Source: Sulfobacillus sp.
Lineage (GTDB): Bacteria > Bacillota > Sulfobacillia > Sulfobacillales > Sulfobacillaceae
Direction: 5' to 3'
DNA length: 58,326 bases
Assembly (NCBI GenBank): GCA_027343695.1
Contig: DAHWKJ010000040.1
Location: forward strand, 1 to 58,326
Part shown: positions 52,216 through 58,326 of the stretch, piece after piece
How positions within the stretch are numbered: position 1 is the stretch's first letter
Layout: each line of letters starts with the position of its first letter
The notes under the pieces: generated by a model
Database searches by the model: none
Seen by the model: the letters and a program-made list of their open reading frames with translations, nothing else
What the model was told of the DNA's origin: nothing
Made by a program: the position numbers and the translations under genes

Positions 52216-53492
52216 GCACGATCACTGAGGACTGGAATACGAATCCACGGTGGAGAGGAATTGACCGTCCATACACCGCCGAACAAGTGAAAAAGTTGCA
52301 AGGTTCGGTAGTTATTGAGCACACATTAGCACGACGTGGTGCCGACAGATTATTTCACTTATTAAGTACCAGGCCCTTCATCCGCACCCTAGGGACGATC
52401 ACAGGCAACCAGGCGGTGCAAGCCGTAAAGGCGGGGCTCGAATCCATCTATCTCAGTGGCTGGCAGGTGGCGGCCGATGGGAACGTTGCGGGCGAGACGT
52501 ATCCAGATCAGTCGCTGTATCCTGTTAATAGTGTTCCGCAAATGGTGAGTCGAATCAATCGGGCACTCATGCGAGCAGATCAAATCGATCGCTTAGAATC
52601 CCAAGCTGAACCCATAGATTGGTTTGCCCCGATCGTTGCCGATGCCGAAGCGGGTTTTGGTGGGCCGCTTAACGTCTTTGAATTGGTGAAGTCGATGATC
52701 GAAGCGGGGGCTTCCGGTATCCATTTGGAAGATCAGCAGTCATCCGAGAAGAAATGTGGGCATATGGGCGGCAAGGTCCTAATCCCAACCAGCCAGAGCA
52801 TCCGAAATCTTGTGGCGGCTCGACTGGCCATGGACGTGATGGCAGTCCCGACCGTGTTGCTGGCGCGGACCGATGCCCATGCGGCGACGCTCATCACCTC
52901 GGACATCGATCCACGTGATGCCAAATTTATCACGGGCAAAAGAACCTCGGAGGGATTATTTCACACGCGGGCGGGATTGGAGGCGGCTATTGAACGCGGG
53001 TTGGCGTACGCGCCCTACGCGGATGTCCTCTGGTGTGAAACCTCGGAGCCCGATCTGGGTGAAGCCCGAGAGTTTGCCGCCGCGATTCACGCCGAATTTC
53101 CTGACAAGTGGCTTGCGTATAATTGCTCACCGTCCTTCAATTGGAAGCGCAAACTGACCGCGTCCCAAATCGCGACGTTCCAAGAAGACCTCGGGGAGAT
53201 GGGTTACAAGTTTCAGTTCGTGACATTAGCAGGATTCCATGTCCTGAATACATCGATGTTTGACTTAGCTAGAAAATATCGGGATTCCGGCATGACCGCC
53301 TACTCCGAGCTCCAAGAAACGGAATTTGCGCTGCAAACCGAGGGATACACGGCCGTGCGTCACCAGCGCGAGGTGGGGGCGGGGTATTTTGATGAAGTCT
53401 CCATGACGATTAGCGGGGGAGATTCTTCCACCACAGCGCTCGCTGGTTCCACGGAAGATGCACAGTTTGTGACATTAGAAGGTCGCGTATAA
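52212..53492 (+). CDS. aceA: Isocitrate lyase
   Basis: First enzyme of the glyoxylate shunt: it cleaves isocitrate to glyoxylate and succinate. The 426-residue protein has the signature KKCGHMGGK with the catalytic Cys, and the metal-binding [10 protein letters not shown] and LARTDAHAA segments. With aceB it allows growth on acetate or fatty acids. A small zinc-ribbon gene follows 21 bases later. Confidence 0.93.
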   Translation: MSTITEDWNTNPRWRGIDRPYTAEQVKKLQGSVVIEHTLARRGADRLFHLLSTRPFIRTLGTITGNQAVQAVKAGLESIYLSGWQVAADGNVAGETYPDQSLYPVNSVPQMVSRINRALMRADQIDRLESQAEPIDWFAPIVADAEAGFGGPLNVFELVKSMIEAGASGIHLEDQQSSEKKCGHMGGKVLIPTSQSIRNLVAARLAMDVMAVPTVLLARTDAHAATLITSDIDPRDAKFITGKRTSEGLFHTRAGLEAAIERGLAYAPYADVLWCETSEPDLGEAREFAAAIHAEFPDKWLAYNCSPSFNWKRKLTASQIATFQEDLGEMGYKFQFVTLAGFHVLNTSMFDLARKYRDSGMTAYSELQETEFALQTEGYTAVRHQREVGAGYFDEVSMTISGGDSSTTALAGSTEDAQFVTLEGRV

Positions 53493-53513
53493 AAAATCAG
53501 GGAGGGGATCGAT

Positions 53514-53696
53514 ATGCCACGTTGTGTAACATGCGGAACTCATTCCGGAGAAAATCCTATTCTCGACGCCTTTTTCTGCACGCAGTGCGAGTCGCTGTGG
53601 TGCGTGCGATGTGAGGGAGCGATGGGAAGAGGTTGTCCGCATTGCGGCAGTAATCACGTCACGTCCTTTACGCTTACAGAGGACGCCTATCTATAA
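53514..53696 (+). CDS. Small zinc-ribbon protein with four CxxC motifs
   Basis: A 60-residue protein with eight cysteines in four CxxC pairs (C4/C7, C22/C25, C30/C33, C41/C44). The spacing suggests two treble-clef or rubredoxin-like zinc knuckles. I do not recognise a family. AGGGAGGGG precedes the ATG, and the gene sits 21 bases after aceA, so it is probably co-transcribed with the glyoxylate shunt. An intergenic stretch at about 53716-53795 carries a short frame (FSISADLARAQGL) that may be a fragment of a former gene. Confidence 0.65.
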   Translation: MPRCVTCGTHSGENPILDAFFCTQCESLWCVRCEGAMGRGCPHCGSNHVTSFTLTEDAYL

Positions 53697-53820
53697 AGTG
53701 GTAGATGCGCTATAGCATGGGCGACAGTTTTCGATCAGCGCCGATCTGGCTCGGGCACAAGGGTTAACCTCGGAACAGTGCGTTCACTACCTTTAGCTTA
53801 AAGAGATGCCGGACGAAGAA

Positions 53821-53857
53821 AAAAAGACCTCGGTCCCCAGGACCCGAGGTCTTTTTT
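53821..53857. terminator. Bidirectional terminator
   Basis: AGACCTCGGTCC (53825-53836) pairs with GGACCCGAGGTCT (53840-53852) with one bulge. A runs of the + strand flank one side and T runs the other, so it can end transcripts of the APC permease gene on the minus strand and of the zinc-ribbon gene on the + strand. Confidence 0.88.
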
Positions 53858-53867
53858 AGGAAACGGT

Positions 53868-55481
53868 CTACCCGACTTTGGACTTCGAACCATCGCCGAG
53901 ATTGGCCAAGGCGTCTTCGAGGTAACTGGTGCGGTAGCCACTAGCCACACCCCAATAGAAGAAAATGATGGCCAGAACAATCACGACCACGAGGTCTAGT
54001 GGATAGGGGATGACATTTTTCAGTTCGCCTAATTTACTGGAACCGAAGTACACCATGCCCAACATCGCTATCAGATACACCACCATCCATAGGCCACTCT
54101 TAATGGACTGACTCGAGGGGCGCTCCAATGTGGCACCAGGGAAACCAAACGAGACGATAAAATACAGCACCACACCAATCAGAATCGCGATGAGGAGCTT
54201 GGAGTCTGTCGCCCATCCGGTGAAATACACGATAAGAGAGCCAATCACGAACGCCACCGGAGCAATGATACCTGCCCCACCAAGCTGAAAGGGGCGTTTG
54301 GCTTCTGGGGCGGTGCGTCGGAACACCATGAGGGACACGGGACCAATAATGTAAGTAAAGACGGTGGCTGCCGAGATGAGGCCCACGAGCGACTGCCACG
54401 ATGGGAAGGGTAGCAAGAAGATTAATCCCAAGATTAAAGCGATAACCAGTGAGATGGCGGGGATACCGGTCTTAGAGTCCACTTTAGTGAGGGCTTTGGG
54501 GAAGTATCCGTTTTCAGCCAACGCATAAATTATCCGGGTGGTAGAAGCAATGTATACGTTTCCCGTGCCGGCCGGGGACAAAATTGCGTCCGCATACAAC
54601 AGGGTTACAAAAAAGCCTAAGTTCAAGCTTGCCGCTACTTGTGCAAATGGGGACGTGAGTGAGACGTTTGCCCAGCCTTTGGCCAAGTCTGCCGCAGGGA
54701 TGGCTGCAATGAAGACCAATTCCAATAACACGTAGAGGATAATCCCGATGACGATGGAGTAAATCAAGGCGCGGGGGACATCGCGTTGCGGGTTGCGAGC
54801 TTCACCGGATAGGTCGACCGCTTGACGGAAACCTAAGTAGGCGAAGATAACCCCAGAGGTCGCAAGGGCTACAAGCACCCCGGAGCTACCGCTCGGTGCA
54901 AAGCCCCCGTGGTTCGAAAGGTTAGACCAGTGCAAGCCAGAAAACAAAAACACGATAATCGTTAAACTCGGCATCACAAACTTAAGGATGGTGACGAGGG
55001 TGTTCACTCGGGCAAAGGTTCTTACGCCATAGTAGTTGATAACAAAGAATGCCACCATAAGTAAAGCCGCCACCAATAAGCCCATGCCGGTGAGGACCGG
55101 CACTTTTGAGGTGGCGTCCCACAAGCCGGGAGCATAGTGGGCGGCGTATTGCATCACCCCTTCAGCTTCAATGGCGGGCACCGAGGCGTAGGCAATCCAT
55201 GCCGACCATCCCATGATGAATCCCGTCAGGTGGCCATGCGTGTAATGCGGATAGCGCACGATAGCTCCGGATTCCGGAAGCATGGCACCGAGCTCTGCGT
55301 AGACTAACCCGATGAGTAGTACGGCAAATCCACCGATAATCCAGGAAATAATGGATGCGGGACCCGCGTCGTTGGCCGCATATAATGCACCAAATAACCA
55401 GCCCGATCCAATGATTGCGCCTAACGAAGCCATTGTTAGGTCTAACAGGCTGAGTTCTTTTTTAAGACCTACATTTACCAA
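53868..55481 (-). CDS. APC-superfamily amino acid permease
   Basis: A 537-residue transporter with about 12-14 hydrophobic segments. The N-terminal SLGAIIGSGWLFGALYAAND matches the G-rich helix 1 of the APC family, and GFRQAVDLSGEARNPQRDVP is a conserved helix 6-7 loop motif. Substrate not predictable; many members move amino acids or polyamines. The TTG at 55481 follows AGGAGG by six bases and is likely the start. The upstream 188 bases contain a distant inverted repeat CTGTACAA/TTGTACAG at 55572-55579 and 55623-55630. Confidence 0.85.
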   Translation of the reverse strand: MVNVGLKKELSLLDLTMASLGAIIGSGWLFGALYAANDAGPASIISWIIGGFAVLLIGLVYAELGAMLPESGAIVRYPHYTHGHLTGFIMGWSAWIAYASVPAIEAEGVMQYAAHYAPGLWDATSKVPVLTGMGLLVAALLMVAFFVINYYGVRTFARVNTLVTILKFVMPSLTIIVFLFSGLHWSNLSNHGGFAPSGSSGVLVALATSGVIFAYLGFRQAVDLSGEARNPQRDVPRALIYSIVIGIILYVLLELVFIAAIPAADLAKGWANVSLTSPFAQVAASLNLGFFVTLLYADAILSPAGTGNVYIASTTRIIYALAENGYFPKALTKVDSKTGIPAISLVIALILGLIFLLPFPSWQSLVGLISAATVFTYIIGPVSLMVFRRTAPEAKRPFQLGGAGIIAPVAFVIGSLIVYFTGWATDSKLLIAILIGVVLYFIVSFGFPGATLERPSSQSIKSGLWMVVYLIAMLGMVYFGSSKLGELKNVIPYPLDLVVVIVLAIIFFYWGVASGYRTSYLEDALANLGDGSKSKVG

Positions 55482-55669
55482 TTGGATCCTCCTCTATTGA
55501 ATAAGACTTAACCAGCCGAGATATTTAACGGACTCTGTACCGGGAAATTAAAAGTATTGCACCAGAGACGCCTGTACAATTCGACAAAAGAGTGAGAATT
55601 CCTGCAAACTGCAGATGATTCGTTGTACAGATATGCGTTCAAGGCGTCATTCATGCCGGCTGGGGGTGT

Positions 55670-56683
55670 TTAGGATAAGATTAGCGATTCATTTAAGACC
55701 TTTCGAAGCAGGGCTACGTCTTGGTCAATTCCTTGAAGATCCGTGCTGTTGACCAGGGACGCAGTCTCTTCATAAAGCCGGTTTAGTGTCTGATTGATCC
55801 CGGTCTGAAAGGTGTTAATCAACGGTAAAAGATCCTCGTGATGGGGTGAAAGCCAGTGGCGCATATCGATAGAAATGTCAGAGGATCGCGGCTCTAGCGC
55901 ATGGGGAGCGGTAGCCAAGGTAACCCCCAGCTTCAGGGAAGGGGCGACGATGTGATCGACGTGGCTAGAATCCCATTCGCAGTGATAAAAATCGACGTCA
56001 TAGCCCACGAACGAAATCCGTTCTCCGAACCAGCGGATAAGACTTGTGTGATCAAGACCGAAAGTCCCCTGAAAAGAGATTCGCACCTCCAAGTCATTGA
56101 ATTCTTCTGGGAGAAAATCGACCCACCCCGTTGGAGTCAGGCTTCCCCCAAAAAAATGTCGGATTTTGCCGCCCTTAGAACCGGTGGACGATTGTAAAGG
56201 CACCAGGCGGAGGAGAAGTTGCCGAACCGAATCCACCTCTGCCGTAATGATGTGAGGTTTGATCCGTGCTTCCATTTCATCATGGGCGTATTTGGCGATC
56301 GCGAGCAACCGCGAGGTGCGGTGGGACACGCGGGGCCATGCCGTATGGGGCCCCTTAAGATGGACGGGCTGAACTGTGGCAGGGAGTGACCCCATAGTGT
56401 CTTGATCGATAATAGCACTCGGGATGATATTGACCCGGCGTTCGTGGCAGAACACGCCAACAATCTCCATCGGGGACCATAGGGCATGGTAGGCGTCAAA
56501 ATTATCAAGAGGTGACTCGGACAACAAGTGTAAGAGCACCGCGGAGACGTATTGGGGAGAGCCGCCGGACAATACAATGAGTCGGGGGCTTTGGGCGAGC
56601 ACATCGGAGTAGAAACTCCGCCGCCCCCAGGGCGTCAATGCTTCAGCAAACCGATGTCGGATTCGGCGTTTCATCAATTTCAT
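55670..56683 (-). CDS. PRK06851-like tandem P-loop protein with lost Walker A motifs
   Basis: A 337-residue protein with two repeats like the Firmicutes PRK06851 ATPases. The first has RHRFAEALTPWGRRSFYSDV followed by a P-loop position reading SGGSPQYVS (about 39-47), where the family has GGPGTGKST. The second has KIRHFFGGSLTPTGWVDFLP (about 173-192) with FQGTFGLDHTS (204-214) where GPPGTGKST is expected. The strand-end motif HCEWDSSHVDHIVAP near residues 234-248 is also family-typical. Both Walker A lysines are lost, so ATP hydrolysis is doubtful. It is divergent from the selenocysteine glutaredoxin gene. Confidence 0.6.
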   Translation of the reverse strand: MKLMKRRIRHRFAEALTPWGRRSFYSDVLAQSPRLIVLSGGSPQYVSAVLLHLLSESPLDNFDAYHALWSPMEIVGVFCHERRVNIIPSAIIDQDTMGSLPATVQPVHLKGPHTAWPRVSHRTSRLLAIAKYAHDEMEARIKPHIITAEVDSVRQLLLRLVPLQSSTGSKGGKIRHFFGGSLTPTGWVDFLPEEFNDLEVRISFQGTFGLDHTSLIRWFGERISFVGYDVDFYHCEWDSSHVDHIVAPSLKLGVTLATAPHALEPRSSDISIDMRHWLSPHHEDLLPLINTFQTGINQTLNRLYEETASLVNSTDLQGIDQDVALLRKVLNESLILS

Positions 56684-56750
56684 CCCTTCGAGACCGCGAC
56701 GTGTTCTGTCATCATACGAATCCGGTGCCTAGAAGGTTCCGCCTGAAGGG

Positions 56751-56759
56751 TGTTATAAT
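56751..56759 (+). promoter_or_regulatory. Extended -10 promoter of the glutaredoxin gene
   Basis: TGTTATAAT carries the extended -10 TGn before a perfect TATAAT. No clear -35 is seen at the correct distance, as is common with extended -10 promoters. The start of the glutaredoxin gene is 34 bases downstream. Confidence 0.6.
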
Positions 56760-56793
56760 ATGGCTGAAAATTGAGGACAGATGAGGAGGGCAC

Positions 56794-57036
56794 ATGGCCA
56801 TGGCGGTTGTGGTTTACACGACACCGACCTGACCCCACTGCCGGACTGCGAAGAAGTTCTTGCAGGAGCGCAAGGTTCCCTTTAAAGAAGTCGACGTCAC
56901 CAAGAGTGCGACGGGTGCGCAAGAACTGCAACGAAAGTCCGGACAAACCGGCGTGCCGGTTATCGTGGTGAACGGGAGCGTCATCGTTGGGTTTGATCGC
57001 AACAAATTAGTACAAGCATTGGGAGTGCGGGATTAA
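56794..57036 (+). CDS. Probable selenoprotein: glutaredoxin with in-frame TGA at the catalytic Cys
   Basis: An 80-residue glutaredoxin-like protein read through a TGA at 56830-56832 (codon 13). The frame reads VVVYTTPT, then TGA, then PHC, so the CxxC motif of YruB/NrdH-type glutaredoxins becomes Sec-Pro-His-Cys. Past the TGA the sequence remains fully glutaredoxin: KKFLQERKVPFKEVDV, the cis-Pro loop SGQTGVPVIVVNG and GFDRNKLVQALG. A GAGGAGGG site stands three bases before the ATG. A hairpin 13 bases after the TGA resembles a bacterial SECIS. A pseudogene with one stop is the alternative, but a stop exactly at the nucleophile in an otherwise perfect gene is more simply explained by selenocysteine. 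It requires SelA, SelB, SelC and SelD elsewhere in the genome. Confidence 0.75.
56846..56865 (+). promoter_or_regulatory. Candidate bacterial SECIS element
   Basis: Starting 13 bases after the TGA, CTGC (56846-56849) pairs with GCAG (56862-56865), a single G at 56850 bulges, AAGA (56851-56854) pairs with TCTT (56858-56861), and the apical loop is AGT. E. coli fdhF has an 11-base spacer, a bulged base on the 5' side and a small G/U-containing loop, so the layout is very close. The bulged base is G rather than U. Confidence 0.55.
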
Positions 57037-57355
57037 CATAACGGGCTGGCGCCTTTGGTCTAGGTGCGATGAGAATCCGTCCCGCTCAACCCAAGTCCAT
57101 GCGCTTCGGCTTGGCCGGAGCGCGATATTTTTATCTGGCTGAAGATTTGGGGTTCCCATAGTGTCGAACGGATGGGATTTCGATTGGCCCACGTGATTGT
57201 TGAGCCGGCCGTCGGGCCCAGAAATCGGTTGCTGTTAACTCGTTTCCGGTGTGCCGTTTAGGCCCATAGAAGGGGATCCATTAATGCCCCTGCAATCTCA
57301 GCGGGTGAGATTGCAGGGGTGGCCTGGCATTATCCAGAGCTGCGACGAGATCGGG
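57037..57355. other. Region between the glutaredoxin and the signal-peptide gene
   Basis: No intact gene is seen. On the + strand, codons at 57068-57166 give a protein-like stretch (FGLAGARYFYLAEDLGF) ending in TAG. A continuation in another frame from about 57168 (VERMGFRLAHVIVEPA) suggests a decayed gene with a frameshift; the fold could be a GNAT acetyltransferase, but this is weak. The long hairpin at 57282-57332 is listed separately. Confidence 0.35.
57282..57332. repeat. Long perfect inverted repeat after the candidate signal-peptide gene
   Basis: CCCCTGCAATCTCA (57287-57300) and TGAGATTGCAGGGG (57306-57319) form a 14-bp perfect stem around GCGGG. TAATGCC at 57282-57288 and GGCATTA at 57326-57332 could form a longer outer stem. 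No T run follows on either strand. It may terminate the TPR/peptide transcript or be a mobile palindromic repeat. Confidence 0.55.
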
Positions 57356-57517
57356 TCAGGACGGCATCGAGGGTTGGGCATTGACAATCGGAGGATCGCT
57401 GCTCCCAGCACTCGGCATGACGGGCGATGAGAATGCGAGCAATCCCACCAACCAGAGGGGGATCACGACGAGCCCGAATCCTATAATCACACGCCGCGCA
57501 ATACTTTTTGTTATCAT
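57356..57517 (-). CDS. Candidate secreted signalling propeptide of an RRNPP-type system
   Basis: A 53-residue peptide starting at the ATG at 57517 with AGAGGG nine bases upstream. The N-terminus is basic (MITKSIARR), followed by one hydrophobic helix (about residues 10-29, IIGFGLVVIPLWLVGLLAF) and a small polar tail (SPVMPSAGSSDPPIVNAQPS, then MPS). This is the layout of Phr/PapR-like pro-peptides whose C-terminus is cut out and re-imported as a pheromone. It lies 22 bases after the TPR gene on the same strand, the standard receptor-propeptide order. Which tail segment is the mature signal cannot be told. A simple membrane peptide is the alternative. Confidence 0.55.
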   Translation of the reverse strand: MITKSIARRVIIGFGLVVIPLWLVGLLAFSSPVMPSAGSSDPPIVNAQPSMPS

Positions 57518-57539
57518 TCGGATTCCCTCTTTCTTCAGA

Positions 57540-58326
57540 TTATCCTACAAACGGCCACAGACGTTCGAGCACCGCCAACTCTCTTTGAGCGGCGTCCGGG
57601 TGACCCGCCTCCCATGCCACTCGCACGAGAGTCAAACGGAGTGCCCCGGTCCAGCGCTCATCCGGTACTTCAGTGAGTCGTGCTTCTAATGCTTGAAGAC
57701 GCGGCACGAAGTCATTTGGCGGGACGTGACCGATCGTGAGTTCTAACACCCGGATCGTAAACCACGACACAACCAAGGCCTCGCCAAGCCATTCCTTGGC
57801 CTGCGGGATCAATGCGGCCGCTAGCTCTGGCTGTCCCGACTCCCATGCCCATTGGGCTTGGGTGGCCAAAAACTCCCCGAAAACCATCGGGTCACAATCG
57901 GCGTACCGATATGCCTCGGTTATAATGGTTTCCGCTTTTTGTATATGCTGCTGTCGGGTGATGCAGACGAGCATATTGTTCAAGACCCGGACATGGTCGG
58001 TGTCAGATCCGCCGCTGTCGCGATAAAGGGTAAGGGCAGCTTCGTATTGGTCCATCGCCTCGTTCCACCGGGCACTCCGTAGGGCAATATTGGCAAGCCC
58101 AAAGTGCGCCTGAGCCCGCCGCAGGGGATGGGTCACTCGCTTCACCACGGCTTGCCATTGTTGTTGGGCAGGGAGGTAGAGGCCTAGCTTCCACCAGGCC
58201 AGCGCGAGATTGGCCATCGCGGACTCCCAAGCATCCGTATCCGGTTTTAGAGATACGGCTTCCAGTAACGCATTCAAGGCTCGATCCGCCCGATTTTGGT
58301 GCAAGTAGCCTTTGCCGAGGGTGCTC
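57540..58326 (-). CDS. TPR-repeat protein, partial (candidate RRNPP receptor)
   Basis: The C-terminal 261 or so residues of a protein that continues past the right edge of the window; the frame is still open at 58325. It is all alpha-helical with TPR-like repeats (AMANLALAWWKLGLYLPAQQ, AQAHFGLANIALRSARWNEA, VRVLNNMLVCITRQQHIQKA and further pairs). The length and helix pattern suit the C-terminal peptide-binding domain of PlcR/Rap/NprR-type receptors, whose N-terminus would hold a helix-turn-helix or phosphatase domain. The N-terminal domain is outside the window, so the RRNPP assignment is inferred from the adjacent propeptide. Confidence 0.6.
   Translation of the reverse strand, partial: STLGKGYLHQNRADRALNALLEAVSLKPDTDAWESAMANLALAWWKLGLYLPAQQQWQAVVKRVTHPLRRAQAHFGLANIALRSARWNEAMDQYEAALTLYRDSGGSDTDHVRVLNNMLVCITRQQHIQKAETIITEAYRYADCDPMVFGEFLATQAQWAWESGQPELAAALIPQAKEWLGEALVVSWFTIRVLELTIGHVPPNDFVPRLQALEARLTEVPDERWTGALRLTLVRVAWEAGHPDAAQRELAVLERLWPFVG

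Noticed and set aside
53716-53795. Short protein-like frame (FSISADLARAQGL) before the terminator
   Set aside because: Bounded by stops and under 30 codons; too short to call a gene, at most a fragment.
1-58326. CRISPR arrays, tRNA or rRNA genes, insertion sequences
   Set aside because: No regularly spaced repeats, no cloverleaf or rRNA-like sequence and no transposase frame were seen while reading the window; small tRNAs could still be missed without a covariance search.

Overview
The window is about 58 kb of chromosomal DNA from a Gram-positive, probably spore-forming and aerobic bacterium. Moderate-to-high GC, AGGAGG-type ribosome sites, a spore-protein-like small gene, LytS/LytT regulation, a caa3-type oxidase and the mix of autotrophic and heterotrophic functions suggest a deep Firmicutes lineage such as Sulfobacillus. 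That assignment is inference from gene content, not from a marker gene. No rRNA, tRNA, CRISPR array or intact transposon was seen.

Layout. 0-11 kb holds single metabolic and hydrolase genes: an M24 aminopeptidase, a VOC protein, a rhodanese, an amidohydrolase, a NUDIX hydrolase, a LysR regulator facing a TDT transporter, an acyl-ACP-reductase-like enzyme, glutamine synthetase, a DUF421 protein and a DsrE protein. A decayed HepT-like fragment lies at 2.6-2.7 kb. 11.2-16.9 kb is an arginine operon, argC-J-B-G-H. 16.9-25.8 kb is a sugar catabolic locus: a ROK regulator, an ABC importer without its ATPase, KDPG aldolase, KDG kinase, a sugar-acid dehydratase, an SDR dehydrogenase and a metallo-beta-lactamase-fold protein. 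Together these make a nearly complete semi-phosphorylative Entner-Doudoroff (De Ley-Doudoroff type) route, with the last gene a candidate lactonase.

27.8-38.2 kb is a caa3-type cytochrome oxidase locus. Both subunit II and the small subunit carry a cytochrome c domain. Upstream on the same strand are copper-delivery and assembly genes (P-type ATPase, DsbD-like membrane protein, CtaG, YtkA/FixH-like lipoprotein). 38.4-46.9 kb carries housekeeping and small-enzyme genes: an HIBADH-like reductase, an HAD phosphatase, a UPF0173 hydrolase, a Cas4-type Fe-S nuclease with no CRISPR nearby, OsmC, an SASP-like gene, YchF, HemL, Lgt, an L,D-transpeptidase, MoaD and MoaE. 46.9-50.2 kb is a pncA, isochorismatase, lytS, lytT cluster on the minus strand. 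50.6-53.7 kb is the glyoxylate shunt (aceB, aceA) followed by an eight-cysteine zinc-ribbon gene. 53.9-55.5 kb is an APC permease.

The right end is the most unusual part. At 55.7 kb is a tandem P-loop ATPase relative that has lost both Walker A motifs. Divergent from it is a glutaredoxin whose catalytic cysteine position is an in-frame TGA, followed by a hairpin shaped like a bacterial SECIS, so it is a probable selenoprotein. At the edge is the C-terminal part of a TPR protein followed 22 bases later by a 53-residue peptide with an export signal, the arrangement of an RRNPP-type peptide quorum-sensing pair.
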